Shown: positions 12,331 to 26,042 of the stretch, piece by piece
How positions within the stretch are numbered: position 1 is the first letter of the stretch
How the letters are laid out: each line of letters begins with the position of its first letter
Assembly (NCBI GenBank): GCA_013399015.1
Contig: VWZX01001940.1
Coordinates: 354,193-418,192 of the forward strand
Source: Galbula dea
Taxonomy: Eukaryota > Chordata > Aves > Piciformes > Galbulidae
DNA length: 64,000 nucleotides
Direction: 5' to 3'
The notes under the pieces: model-generated
Told to the model about the DNA's origin: nothing
Seen by the model: only the letters and a program-made list of their open reading frames with translations
Database searches by the model: none
Position numbers and translations under genes: made by a program

Positions 12331-13962
12331 TTCAAGGAGGCAATTAAAATTTAAACTATGTGGAAATTTTGAGAATAAAAGGGAGTAGATATATATTGAG
12401 TAAAGTACAAACCAAATGGTGTAAATTCATCAATTCTTAATGCCATTAGATTTTATATTCCTCTCAGATTTTTTTTTTCACAGATGGCAACTAAGTCTCA
12501 TTAGACAAGAAAAATCATCTTTTTTTTATGTGTTTTGTTTTTAAACAAACAAGCCAACCACAAAATATCTCCTCTCCATTTTTACACAAAACTGACAACT
12601 TTTAATCATGAAATAGAATCTGAGTCTATAACAAAATGTTTGGGGAAACCTGAGGAAAAAAAAATGGTGATTTAGTATGGAAAAAAACCCAAACAACTAT
12701 TTTTATAAAAGAGAAATATGCATATAATAATTTCTGTTCTACAGCTAAATATATTACTATGCATTGTGTACACAAACATGAACTGAGCTGTAACTATGGC
12801 TCAGTTTGTATGGTACTAAGTTAGATTTATGATTGCCATTTAGATAGCTTTCCAGTCCCATGTAAATAAGGTTCCTCTTACATTTAAAACTGGAATAGGA
12901 TATATTATGAAACCTTTTCTTACTTTTCATTCAAAGGAAAGAAATGCTAACAAAAATATTTTAAAATCCTTCTAATATTTTATTATATTTTATATAATAA
13001 ATAATATGTCATATATAATTTATATATAATAAATAATCTATTGTATTATATAATTTTCTTTTTAAAAATCTGTTGTTTGATATACACTGTTCTTGCTTTT
13101 GTTGTTTGGGCTTTTTTTGCTAACAATTAAGTTCAACCATTAAACTGAAAAATCAACAATTTTAGCCAGCTCCTTTCAGAAGTTTCCTTCAGCTACTTCC
13201 AAGAAGAATCTGGTTCTAAAACTCTGCTTTCTGGTTGTGAGGTTTTCTTGTTCTATTTTTTCTGCATATACTTCTACTCTGCCAAATTTTAGATAAAAGA
13301 TGTAGATTAAACTAAATTTATTTCATTGATTTTCGTTGTGCAGAACATAATTCTGTGGATGACTGCTACAAATCCTTTTTTTCCCCAAAGGATTGGCCTA
13401 GGGAATTACTTCTAATGGCATAAATATTACTCCCAGTAGCAAACATCCTATGTAGAAGGAAATTTCATAGACTTAGATTGCTTATTTGTTATTTGTCAGA
13501 TTGTGTTAAAAAAAATAAATTGTAGAAAACATTCTGCCCTTCATAAAAACCATATTAAGCAGCAATTAAAAATCTGCTCTCTCTCTATGCCCTCAGAGAG
13601 CAGATGAATAGGATCACTAGAGAAATATTAGACACTGCTCTAGTATCATATTTTAATTAACATTGATTAAAGCAACTCTTTATATAAATCAAAACACTAT
13701 TTCCCTCACAGGATACAATAAAAAATATTTTTTCAAATATATTGTTGCATTGGAAAAAATCTCAATAATTCATCATCAAATTGGACATCTTCTAACAAAT
13801 TGTTAAGGTAAAATAATATTTCCTTTTTTCTGCTCACCAACAGTTTCTCCTTACTCAGTTCTTCCTAATCCAATTCTTTTTCCCTGTGATTCCTTATCCT
13901 AAGTAACGTTGACCCATGTGACTTTAGTACTAAATCTGGTTTTGTTCCCTCCCTTATGTTTT

Positions 13963-14033
13963 AATAGCTTTAATAAAGCTATTAATAATAATTAATAATA
14001 CTTAATAAAGCTATGCTTTTATTAAAGTATTAG
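13963..14033. repeat. Compound AT-rich palindrome
   Basis: AATAGCTTTA and TAAAGCTATT form perfect 10-bp arms around one base (13963-13983). Further on, AATACTTAATAAA pairs imperfectly with TTTATTAAAGTATT. The motif AATAAAGCTAT occurs twice directly. This is probably local slippage or rearrangement in AT-rich DNA. Confidence 0.6.
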
Positions 14034-14994
14034 TGAACAAAGAAAAAGTTATAATTAGAGAGGGTTCTCAGATGATATTGTGTGTATTTCTCTTTTTCCA
14101 TGAACCTGATTTTGTGGTCAAATAAAATATTCACAAAATCTGTTCCATTTAAATATAACATTTGAGGAAAAACATAGCATGAAGAGGTGAATAAAATTAA
14201 TATTTTCATATTTTTTCAGCTCTTGATTTTGAAATCTTGTATAATTTTGAATTTCTTTCCAAAAGCAACATAACTATTAAAAAATAATCCAAAAGAGAGA
14301 AAAAAATACTTAAGCATTGATGAAAAATGAGTTATTCCAGATAACATCATGTTTGGATGAGTGTCTAAAAACTCTAAGAAATGTCTCCACTTGTATTTTA
14401 ATTCACATTAGTAGTGCATTTTCCAAGCAAATTTTCTTATTATGCCAGTACTATGTTCTGTTTAGCATCACATAAGACATCTTGTGTCATCCACATTGTA
14501 TTTTCTGATGATGATTCTAAGACAGACAACAGGCATTAGGAGTGTGCCTGATGTACCACAAAAGATGACAGGCATTTCAATCCAAACCAAACTACTGTAA
14601 AGCAAACACCTCCAAACAGATTAAATAAGGTACACCCTGCACCAACTCTTTTACCCTAAAAATTTATTCCTCTTGTGCCACACTATTTGCTGATGTACGC
14701 ACGGGCTTCAGGCTGTTATCTTATGAAGATGAAAGAGAAACTCTACCCAGCAGCTGACCCTTTCTCCATCAGAGAAACAAATACAGAGCATTCACAGAAA
14801 TGGTAGTTTCTGACAAGAAAAAGTGAAGGAAAACCAACCCAACAAGACTTTGCAGAATGAGTATCCTCAAAAAGAGTAATTAAAAAGCCTAACAATTCTG
14901 AGAAGAGAAACAGTAGAGTCTGAACAAAGATGCAAATTCATTATACATGGCATAGGTAACAAGAATTTTAGAATATCCTTATTACAAGTCAGTG

Positions 14995-15018
14995 GTTTGT
15001 TTGTTTGTTTGTTTTTTT
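14995..15018. repeat. (GTTT)n microsatellite
   Basis: About five GTTT units end in a T run. Confidence 0.75.
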
Positions 15019-16909
15019 AAACTGAAAATTACAATCCATTTAAGGAAAGGGCCATAAACACTCAAATTCTGTAGAAAATATTATGACATAAGCAAATAAA
15101 AAACCTTAATGTGTCTTGCTCTTAAAGAAGCAACTATTGAGAACTGATTTTTTTTTCACTAAGTAGCTTCACAGGAAGAACATACATGCCACTAAAGGGC
15201 TGTTTAATCTAGATGTGAAAGGTATACCAAAAATAGTGTCTTGAAGCAAGAATTTAACTATATTCAGATAAGAAATAAAGCACAGAGATTTAACTACTGA
15301 AACAAATTTTAGAAGCATGGAAGATTTTCTGTCTCTGTATCTTTAAATAAAGACTGACCAAATTCCTGAACAAATGGCATTAACCAAATACAAATTTCAG
15401 AACACAATAAGGTCACTGACTAAAATTTAAGCAACTGTGAAATACAGAGAATTATACTGGCTGAATTAATGGTTTCTTAAGATCTTTTGTTCTAAGAAGT
15501 TGTCAGTTTGGGTGAAAAAGTGAAAAAAAAAAAATGAAAAAACCCCAAGCAAACAAAAAAACCTTGTCCCAGTATGACATTTAACTGTACCCCTATGTAG
15601 CTCACTGAGATGGTTAATGCCTTTTTTCCCATAGTTGGTCAAAAGTCTGAATGATTTTATTTAATTTTTATATAAATGGATCCTTCCTAATGTGTAAAAC
15701 TCTGTGAATAAATTTAGTGCAATCTTAGGCACTTTTAGTCAAATTTTAGTCAAAACTCAGAAGGATTTTTTGTACAGGTTATTTAGAAATAAATAATGGT
15801 GTACAGCTTTATGTGAGATATATAACTATGGAACTAAGAGAAACGGAGTAGAAGAAACAGTTTAAGCCTTAAGATTTGTTGGCTTGTGGGTACAAAAACT
15901 CTTGAGTTTTCTATATTGAAGTGGGAAGATTAAACATATGTTTGTACTTGCTACCATATTTATTTGCATATGCTGCCTTCTAGATGATCATATGGTCCTT
16001 TTACCTTTTGGCAAGATGACATATTCCAAAGAAATACTACAATGTGATCAAAGTTTGTAAGATGTAGTTATTCCATATTATGATTTCTTCATCTGTTTGT
16101 TGTATAGAACTGCAAAAGCTATATACAGTTAGTTAAATGCAATTATTTTTTCAGCTCTTCAGTTCAATCTTGTTCATATGGATTCTATATGGTATGTCAA
16201 GCCCCATATTTACAAAAGCAATGGGATACTTTGAACCCTACCTTGGCTCTGGAATTTAGAATAACTGTTATCTTTATAGATGTGGCTTTAGTAAAACAAT
16301 CTCACAAAGTCTTCTGGCTTTAAAGAAACAGGTAGATTGGGAGTGGTCAGCTAGGACCAAGACAACTGGCACATACTGACAGCACTAGCTAACTAACTGG
16401 TTTGTTGTCAGTTTCAGCATGGAAGAAGGGGAACTAATTCTGCCTGACATAGGCAGATGATACATTCACTGGTTATCCATGCTTTTAAGCACAAAAATAG
16501 CTCTTTTAATCTGTTGAATCCACACAGCCATAATTTTGCCAAATGTAATGAAAAAAAATGCATATTTTTGTGTTTCAGGTTGATTTATTTTTGTGTAAAT
16601 GAGAAAATTAAAATAGCCTTTTGGAGAAAGTCATCTGTGTCTCTTTTATGTAAATATGTCTACCTTGAAAATTACACTGGATCACAAAACACAATCCTAC
16701 ATAGAATATAAGGGAAAAAGATAATTTTTGGTTATATTTATATATTGATTTGTCAGCAGATCAAAAATCTAACAATGGCCATAGTGGCTCAAACCAAGGA
16801 TTCATTCAAGGAGTCAAGGATTCATCCATCTCTGTCTTTTAGGTGAAAGTTTTATGTCTTCTGATTTCAGAAGAGATTGTGAACAACTAATTCCATTTAT
16901 TTATACTTT

Positions 16910-17377
16910 CACAGAATCACAGAATGTTAGGAGTTGGAAGGGACCTCGAAAGATCATCTAGTGCAGCACCCCTGCCACAGCAGGACTCCCTAGACCAGGT
17001 TACACAGAAGTGTGTCCAGACAGGTTTTGAATAACTCCAGAGAAGGAGACTCCACAACCTCTCTGGGCAGTCTGTTCCAGTGCTCTGGCACCCGCACTGG
17101 GAAATATATACATGGAACCTCCTATGCTTCAGATTACATTGCCCCTTGTCTTGTCACTGGGCTCCGCTGAGAAGAGCCTGACCCTGTCCTCCTGACACTC
17201 ACCCTCCACATATTTAAAAGCATAAATGAGGTCACCCCTTAGTCTCCTCTTCTCCAAGCTAAAGAGCCCCAGCTCCTTCAGCCTTTCCTCATAAGGAAGA
17301 TGTTCCAGCCCCTTCATCATCTTAGTGGCTCTGTGCTGGACTCTTTCAAGCAGATCCCTATCCTTCTTAAACTGAGT
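16910..17377 (-). mobile_element. CR1 LINE, 5'-truncated
   Basis: Begins CACAGAATCACAGAATG and GGAGTTGGAAGGGACC, continues through the 3' UTR, and enters the ORF2 C-terminus (minus frame 17320-17129: MKGLEHLPYEERLKELGLFS, EKRRLRGDLIYAFKYV). It stops abruptly at CTTCTTAAACTGAG (17377), the 5' truncation point. A small rearrangement near 17100-17115 replaces the sequence found in the 26043 copy between the CACTGGG and GGAACCTCC blocks. It is highly similar to the 26043 copy. Confidence 0.93.
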
Positions 17378-20300
17378 GACAAGGAAAATTTCAGAAATCC
17401 GTCCCTTCTACTCTCTGTTATCTCTACTACAATGTTAAGAACCCCAGTCTTTATGGTTTGTTTAGATTTATTTTTCCTTACACGGTATTTGTCCTGCACT
17501 CTTATTTCTATCACCCTTCTTTCAGCCTATTTAATTTTTTTGTTATTTTTTTTTTGAGCTTCACACAATAATTAGGTTTACTTTGAAACATTATAATATT
17601 TTTCTTTTCTATTCCTCTCCTAGTAACCTTAACAATTTGGTTTCCCTTTTTTGACTGCTGCTGAGCACTGAAGTAACACTTTCACAGTACTTTTGTAATA
17701 TCAAGATTTCACTCCTGAGAAGTAGTGGTCTGTTCAGAACTCAACAAATTAGGTAAAATCTAGAATACTTTTTGCTATGGCTGAGAGTTTGGGGTGAAAT
17801 ATTCATACAAACTAAATATAGATAACTCGCTAAGGTTCATGCACACAGTCAATGGAGAAAGGCTACTTCAGAGATGATTCCTATCAGAAGCCTAAATATG
17901 TTGCCTGTTTTCCTAGCAATATGATTGTTTAAGACAAAGGCTGGCTTAAAAATGAGACAATATTCTTGCTAATGAGTGATAATTTGCAAAAGACTGACCT
18001 GTTGGAACGGAAACCTACTGAACAAAGGAGCAATAGAGCCCCAGCCAAATAATTGCCTACTTTTGAACATGTAGGTGTTAGTCTAGATCTTGTTACTGAT
18101 ATGTAGATTTACTGGTTACGAAGGATGGGAAGCTTTCCCATTAGCATGGCTGACTAAGGAATGGACTTTTCAGATGATATGGTGCAGGAGTGTTGTTCCG
18201 CAGAGAGCTCTCAAGCCCACATCATGGCTGGATTGAACTCACTCTGAACCACAGTGTTGATTTGTTGCTTTTGCCATGTAACTGTTAATCAACTTCCTTC
18301 ATAGCTGAGAAAAGGGATATGAATATGCTGAAATCTATTTATTCTTTGTTATATTCAGATTCTACCAAGAAAACAAGAAGTCATCTCAGCTGGGTGTGAA
18401 ATAAAATATAAAAAAACTCTGGAAATGTTCATTTTAAGAAGATTTAAAAGCTATCTACCCTTTACTGTCAATAATAATACAAATCAATACACTGAAGTAG
18501 CCGGGCATGAGACAGCAGCTAGATGATGTATCAGGCTTGGAAATTCACAAAACTACATTGTTTTTCATAGAAGATGCAGTTAATGATCTAAGGTTTTTTG
18601 TTATCATTATTCAAATTACTATACCTTAAAGAAATTAGAAAATCTAAAAGTCTTCTTCAGGGGAAGATGCTGGTTTTAAAAAGCCAAGTGACAATAGACA
18701 AGCTGCTCTAGACTCTATCATTAGAATGGTGCAACACAATGTAATCTTTGGCATGCTTTGTTTTAACCATCAGACTAAACATATAAATGCATTAGACCAG
18801 AACAGACATTGACAAATGAACATACTGGTACCTGTACATAGTAATTTCCAAAAGGACAAGACAACGAATAATGCCTTTAGTGATATGTTATATAGATCTT
18901 GCTTAGGGGAGGAAAGTCCTAGCTCTACCTTGTACAACAATGGTTACAATTCTATTTAGTTTATCACAGTAGCATTATGCCACAAAATGCAGTGGTCTTC
19001 AAATGACAAGAAAATAAAATCCTGAAATGGCATAAAAAAATGAGATTCTATGATAAAACAGTGGACTTTTCCTAATAATTAAGAATGTTAATGTTCTGCT
19101 TTCCATCATGTCTACCACATATTCAGTCTATATGTGTCTTTCTGTTTTGAAAACATTTTTATCAATGGCTAATTTCTTATATACCCCTGGAGGACAGATA
19201 AATTACTAATGTCCTTAAAAAATATTTTTTCTAAAGTCAACTACACTTAGAATTAAATGTGCATTCTGCTTCCCATTGTACTGCCTGTGTAATAATTCAG
19301 AGTAAATGATAATGAATTATGCTGTAAGTCCATAACCTTAGAAAATAAGAGCCCAGTTGGTGCTTGACTTACAAGAGCAAAACAAGCTTACAGAGCACAG
19401 GTCTGTGTTGTTTGGCAAGTAGTCAATAAAACTGTACCTTATGACTTTCTTTCCTAAAGGTTCTAATCAAAACAATTTATTTCATGGCATGTAAACTCTG
19501 CTTTGCAGACTGCAGCTATTGTCACTGCATGGTATCAGCATTCGCAGTAGACTCAACTATGTTAAACTGAGTCCCAGAGCTCCCCCATCTGTCTCAGTAA
19601 TAGACCGATTTCCTACTAGATCAATGTAGTTTGTCAGCCACACTAAAAAAACACAGCTTTTTTCTAGATTTTACTAGCCTTTACAATAACTATTGAATAA
19701 CTGAAATTGTTTCCATTCCAAGCACTATATTTCAGAGAGTTATACAAAAGAAAATAATTAAAAGTATCATTTTGTGTGAGTAAACTATGATGAGAAAGGA
19801 ATGTAAATTAAAACCCCAACTATACATAATGAAATTGGACAGAAAAGTGTAGACGAACATTTAGCAAATTAGAAATCTTTAAAATGGATGCATGCAGCCA
19901 CAGGGAATTATTTTTCATTGTTAAACTGTTCCTGGTATTTCTGTAAACTACGTTTATTTGGAGCTAAAACAGAATGCATAAACATGTATAAGCTAGCTAA
20001 TTTTCTTGAAGCTTATGGCCATTTCATTTTAGTATAGTAACTGAATGCTTTTCATGCCAGAGGTAAGGCTTACATGACATGTATTCCAAATTTACAGATC
20101 ACTGTAGTTATATTTTGATGCACCTGCCTTGTGAAAGCTGTAACCAGATCTCAGTCTGAGCAACATTTAAAAAAAACAACAAACACCAAAACCTGGTTTT
20201 CTGCACACCCCCAACCCCCCACTGGAAGCATACAGAAAATGAAGTCTCCTATTTTAGGTTCTTGTTGTTTAAACACAGTGGGTGCCTACCTGCCCTGTCA

Positions 20301-21754
20301 CGCTCTCAAACTTCAGAGGATGATATCACTCTCTAAATGAGTTCAGTTTTGATTTCTCCCAGATGAACAGTAAATATCTTTCAGGCTAAATAACTTTTAC
20401 TGGAAATTAAAGGCAAAAGCAAAATAAGCAAAACATAAAGTACATGTGGAGGAACGCTTAGGTATGACTTCTTTGATATCATGACACTTGCAGACTGGCT
20501 CCCAGCTCATGAAGACTGTCCCTTCAGCAGGGCTCACTTCATTTTTAAGGGTGTAGTAAAAAAAGAAAGCAGCCACACAGCTTTTTTACATTGGCTGACC
20601 GTTTGCAGCTAATCTCTTGCCAAGGAGTAAACAAGAACCTTAATATTTTGGATACTCCTGTTTTAGAACTGGAAAAACAATATTGGACTTTCAAAGGGAA
20701 AATAATATCTTGGAGAAAAGGCTTTTAAATAGTTCAACAGTTATGTGGGTGACTTAAAAATGACATTACTAACCAACTTTTTCAGTATTTTGATGTTTTG
20801 TGTTTTTTTTTCTTCAATTAAGCACATTCTATTCTTTAATGTAACATCCGAACTGCTATACCATGTCAGCCCATTGTTCTGTGGGGCTTGGAGTGCCCAG
20901 CTTTGGTTATCATTATCCAGCTGTACACACTGTGTCAGAACCAGCAAGGATTGACACTATTTATGGCAACATGGCATTCATAATGTATTGGCTTCCCACT
21001 TTATCTCTTCTAACTATATTTTTATCCTCATCTAAATTTTTATTAGAAGATGTATGTTTCAGCAAGGTGAACAGGAAAGCTGTTGTAAAATTCCACACTT
21101 AATAGGAATTGCTTATGTAGTCCTTTAATATTTTTTATTGAAAATGTGTTTTATTAATTTTCCTGTGTGAACTAAATGAGTCATTTATTACAAAAAAAAT
21201 ATGCAGCTGACTTGAAGGCATAACAATAGTGTATCCTTACAATTAGAGGTAGTCTGAAACTGTTCAAAGATGTTAGTGTAGTCAGCAAACATCACTTTAT
21301 CACATACAATTTATCTCATTAATAAGCCTTAGAAAGGCTACTTTTATTTCTGACTTATTAAACCATGTCAGTACACTAAATCCATGCTAAAGAGACAATT
21401 TCTGGTACAGCATTATTACAACTTCACTAGTGACATATTTCTTTACATATTACTTTACACTGCTCTTTCTATATTAACAAATGTCTGTCTAAAATTGTTT
21501 CAGCAAACCAGACCTTTATACTTCAGTATTTTTGCAGACTTTCTTTAGTAGTTACTCTTTACTTCACATAATGACAGTGATCAATATGTTCAGCTGAAGT
21601 TTGATGATGACTTCTGCTATTTTAATTGCATTAAGAAGAAAACAAACAAGTGAAAAAAAATTATACGCCTACAATTTGAAATAAGAAAACCAGGCAATAA
21701 ATATAGTTGTTACTCTAAATGTTATGTACAACTGTGTTATACCACAAAACTATA
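17378..21754. other. Unique AT-rich sequence, no gene
   Basis: No coding signal beyond chance frames (for example 20131-20340 and 20863-21102). No mobile element was recognised between the flanking CR1 pieces. Confidence 0.55.
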
Positions 21755-21848
21755 GCATCATAACATAATTAAATTTTAAAAGGACATCTGGAGGTCACCT
21801 AGAGCAAACCCCTGCTCAAAACAGGTCCAACTAGATCATGTCTATACA
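21755..21848 (-). mobile_element. Old, diverged CR1 3' fragment
   Basis: The segment AGGACATCTGGAGGTCACCT, followed by CCCTGCTCAAAACAGGTC and CAACTAGATCATG, matches the CR1 3' UTR block just inside the terminal repeat in an older subfamily. The terminal repeat has decayed to AGCATCATAACATAAT. It is clearly more diverged than the other copies here, so boundaries are approximate. Confidence 0.65.
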
Positions 21849-23280
21849 GTCCTACAGATGACTAATTTCAGTGATACAGAGAATATAAAATACCTCAGTA
21901 TATGCAAGTAATACAAAGTCTAAATGAATGTATGTTTATGTAAGCCAAAACAGCAATATTATTTTCTACTTCACCTTAAATCAGAAGCGAGCAGATAGAA
22001 TTCATGCTAAATTCGGGAACAAGTGGGTTTTGGTAAAAACTATGGAAAAAATAAAATAACTATTGATTATTGTAGTTTACTTTTCTTGAAAAAATTATAC
22101 CAATCTGTCAGATGCAAAAAGGAAAGCTAGTATTAAAGTGAAAAAATCTAAGCATGTTATATCCCTCTAAAGTGAGTCAGCTAATGGTGAGAAACATAGC
22201 CAAAGGGGAGAAAAGGAGATAACTTCTTCTGAACACCTTCACAAGGTGTATGATGATTTTACTACAATGCATTTAGTAGAGTTATGCTGGAAGTGTTGTG
22301 GGTGATACAAAGAACCTAATCTGGTATTTGGAAAGGTTATGTCCACGTTACCAGCTAGTGTGCTCAGTAGAAGCAAGTTTCAAGTACAAAAACAATTGGA
22401 GCTGAGAACATGACACATACACTAAATTTACTTAAAAGGGTTTATTTCATGCTAGCTCCAGTCAGACCTTATCTGAACACTTATTAGCTATTGCAGGCTC
22501 ACAGGGTGCTCTCCTTGAAAATGTAGTTTAGTTTCAACTGAAGGCAATTCAGCTGAGATTGCTCTGAAGTGCAAACAAAGGTGTGATAAGTGGGGACAAG
22601 CATTTTGCTTTAAACATTCACTCCTCTTCTATCTGAAACAGTGACATAGGAGTAGCAAAAGAATCAGAATTACAAATAAATGTTCTTAAACGGAGAATTT
22701 GGAACCGAAAATTCTTCCAGGTCCTGGGAAGCAACCTCAGAAAATCGAATCTTTCAGCAGCTGTATTTCCTCTTCAGTTGGTGCCAAAAGCTATTATCTG
22801 GCTTGGAGTGCTAACCAACGCTTCACCTGTTCAGCAGGGTACTTAAGCCCAGTACTAATCCAGCTACTAGGATCCAAAATCCCAGTGTGATGTGATTCCA
22901 CCACCAGTGTGTTAATAAAACAATCAAGTTGTTAAAACAGCTAGAGAAGGTGTTTAAAACTGAGGGCCTTCCTTACAGATCCTTTAGAATGATGGTTGTT
23001 TATTAATCTTTTACTAGATATAATCAATTTACTAAATATTTTTTTTACTAGGTGTGGTCTTTCCATGGTGATTTGGGCTGCTTCTTACCTATCTTGCGGT
23101 TTATATAAAATCAATCTTTACTGAATATTTTCAATGGATGTATTTTATTGAATATTAGAATATAACTTTCCAGTTCTGCAAAAAGGCATGTTTGATGTAA
23201 AAAACTGTATTATGATCCCTATGCCTAAGAATGTCTGCAGTGATAGTTTGATGTGAACTACAGAAACTAGTTTAGGAGTA
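21849..23280. other. Unique sequence, no gene
   Basis: No repeat or coding motif was recognised. The frame at 22699-22890 looks like chance. Confidence 0.5.
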
Positions 23281-23366
23281 ATCATAGAATCATAGAATGG
23301 CTCAGGTTGGAAGGGACCTTAAAGATCATTTAGTTCCAACCCCCCCACCACGGGCAGGGATGCCAA
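23281..23366 (-). mobile_element. CR1 3' tip (ATTCTATG-type)
   Basis: ATCATAGAATCATAGAATGG, then CTCAGGTTGGAAGGGACC and CCACGGGCAGGGATGCC. Only about 85 bp survive. It is of the CATAGAAT-type lineage, like the copies at 42821 and 47206, not the CACAGAAT lineage. Confidence 0.92.
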
Positions 23367-24548
23367 TGCTTATGTCTCTCTCCGGGTGAGTATATAAATC
23401 ATAAAATGATATAGACAGATTGCTATGATTCTTCTGCAAGGTAGCATAACATTAATAAGAGAGATATAAAGGCTCACTCATTCCCTCAAAAAAAATAAAA
23501 GAATCTATTCTCCCTGAGGTATTAAGGATCATGCAGCCTTCTTTTAGAGCAGGAGAACATAACCTTTTTTACTGCATCATGACTGGCTACTCCTGATATT
23601 TTTCAATTAATTGCGAGAGGTTGTATTAAGACCTCTTTTTCTCCTGTATTTAAAAAGTAAGTTAAACTAGATGTGCTAAGTTTAAACAAAAACAAGAAAA
23701 CAGAGATACTTATCATAGATAAAAGAGAGGCACTGAAATAGTGGAAACACTTGTATTTCTTTTCATTAGTTTGTTGATTCTATTACTTTTCTTGTTGCTT
23801 TGGATCTAATTCTGAGGTATCTGATTTCCTTTATCCTTATTTAGGAAAACTAAGACAATGGATTGTTGACCTGGAAGAAATGTGATAATGGCTGGCATAT
23901 TGATGATCATCATTACAATACCTAAGTCTTTCTCATGAATCAAACTTAGCTTTCATTCTTAAATATGAAAGTTTTCCAAGTCAAATAAAAACAAACAAAC
24001 AACATACATCTGCTCCCTCAATCTTTTTGGATTCTTTTTCTTTCCGTTGTTAAAACCACCACAGATCACATTTTTTGGGACATTTTTTCCCAAAAATGTC
24101 ATAGAAGGGTAATGTTATACAGCTAAGAGTCAGCAGTCAAGACTAGGGACAGCTAATACCCTCTGCCTTGTACTGTAAGATTTTCACATTTTAAGTTCAT
24201 TAGTTCATAAAAAATAGCGTGCAGTAAAATCTAGCAGTAGAGTTAGACCAGCTTCAGTAAATCTTTATCATTGCAAAAAGTGGCCTTCTAAGCCCTAAAG
24301 AATTAAACAACAGATCTCTCCTAAACACCTTGTTGTTACTGCCACTCTTGAAATAGCTCAATACTGTGCAGAAACATGGTTATTCAATGTGTTGGCCAAT
24401 ACAGGTAAGGATAAAAACATACTTAATGCCAGCTCTGCAGTCTTTCCAGAAACAGAGATGCAGACATTATGATATGATGACAAATAATACCCTTTAAACT
24501 TGTACATTCCCTCTCTGATGCACTGTATATACAGATGGTAACATTAAG
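23367..24548. other. Unique sequence, no gene
   Basis: No gene, RNA gene or recognisable repeat. Confidence 0.5.
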
Positions 24549-24613
24549 GGGACAGCTGGACTCGATGGTCTCAAAGGTCTTTCCCAACAGTAATGATTCT
24601 ATGATTCTATGAT
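24549..24613 (+). mobile_element. CR1 3' tip, plus strand
   Basis: GGACAGCTGGACTCGATGGT is followed by CAAAGGTCTTTCCCAAC and two ATTCTATG units. This is a third tip type in the window (a CTCGATGGTCTCAAAGGTC variant), so a different CR1 subfamily. It is about 65 bp long. Confidence 0.85.
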
Positions 24614-26042
24614 ATGCTGAACTATGCATGTTCTCCAATAAGAATTTTTGCAAATCATTCATAGAAGGGACGGAATTTTTTTTTCCCCCTAAAGAAACTA
24701 CATTTTTGTAGCTGTGTTTTAGACAATTAAATAAATCTCTTTCTCTGCTTCTTCTTCTTTTTATTTTTTCCATATATATCTCTCTATAGAAATACATTAT
24801 GCACATTTTTTTTGCCGTTATTCATCATGTGAAATATCTGTGAGTCTGTTGCAAGCAGGAAACAGTGGGGAAAATTTTCCTCTTATGTTATCATCAGATT
24901 GTCGAAAGAGGCTTTCTGATTTTTGACAGAGACAGTAGTGGTGTACATAATGAAGCTATAGGTAGGGAAGAAGTAAAATGATGGGGGTTTTATTTTTCAC
25001 AAATGGGTACCAAAGCTGGTCTCCATCTGATTTTTCATTTTGGTTTTACTGCCTTGTAAGGGTTACACGATAGACCTATGATGCTCACATTCCATTGTAG
25101 GTCCAGAGACAGAACAGGTTGCAAAAAAGCTTTATTTTGTGTTCCCACAGTGCTGCTGAATTCTGTGAGAGGTTTCCAAGTAGTCTATCAAATCCATTAT
25201 GATTGTACCAGTTTTCTATGCTTCAAAGAAGGAAATGGGATTAGTCTGTCAATGCTCTCTATATATGCACATATATAGAGACAGAAAGCAAGACCAAGGG
25301 AGAGAAATAAAAATAGTTGTCAAAAATAATGCAACCCCATGCAATTACTACAACTGTAACCTAATCAGAAAACCACTGAAAGTAAAGAATCCTTATTATT
25401 AGTAGGCACATAGTAAAAAATGTTTCAACACTTCAATCTTTCCTGAGGACTACAGTCATTCCTTTTTGTTCAATGCTTTTTGAATTGCTTATGTTATTAA
25501 TTGACAGTATCTGTGTTCAGCTGATGATAATCTAGTTGGTTTTAATTTGTTTTTTTACTTTAAAGGCAGAAAAGAGAAGGAGGATAGAAGAAAAGAGTAA
25601 AGAAGCCATGTAAAATAAGTCTTGATGATCATGGGATGCCATGCAACTGAGGCATAGACTTTCAGAAACTTGAACTTTTGGAAGTCACTAACTTGAAAAT
25701 TTGACATAAAAAGACAGGTTCTCCTCACCCTTTAATTCAGAAAGAATCTCAGAATTCTCTTCCACCTTGTTTCTTTGAATGTTATAGGGAGAAAGGGGCA
25801 GTCTGGTTACTTAACTGTCAACAACCAAATGACCAACAGTGAAACAATGTAACAATTAGGTTTTTACAGCTTAAAATTCCTTTTGGAAACCAATCTGCTA
25901 TTTTGCTTGCTTAAGGATAAAAGAACCTGGTTACAATCAATGAGTTGGTGGGCTGAAATAGCTCATCTCCAGGATGATAAAAAGTTGGTTCAATACTTTG
26001 CTGGATTCTTTGCTTTTCTAAGTGTTCTGAGAGAGCTCAAAA
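24614..26042. other. Unique sequence with a perfect AT palindrome, no gene
   Basis: The 127-residue minus frame at 24806-24423 overlaps the CR1 tip at 24549 and has no motif, so I treat it as chance. A 26-bp palindrome lies at 25256-25281. Confidence 0.5.
25256..25281. repeat. Perfect 12-bp-arm palindrome
   Basis: TCTCTATATATG and CATATATAGAGA are perfect reverse complements separated by CA. It could extrude as a cruciform. No protein-binding site can be named. Confidence 0.75.

Larger units (their letters stand above)
11408..16909. other. Long unique AT-rich stretch, no gene
   Basis: No gene is seen. Local structures are a G-rich, potentially quadruplex-forming tract at 12197-12224 inside a G/T-rich run, an AT-rich dinucleotide-like tract at about 12965-13060, palindromic TTAATAAAGC sequence at 13963-14033, and a (GTTT)n run at about 14995-15018. 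The frame at 16457-16711 has no motif. Confidence 0.55.

Noticed and set aside
19021..19052. GAGATTCTATGATAAAA as a CR1 terminus
   Set aside because: Only about 12 bases match and no 3' UTR block precedes it.
24423..24806. 127-residue minus-strand frame as a gene
   Set aside because: It overlaps a CR1 tip on the other strand and has no motif or coherent composition.
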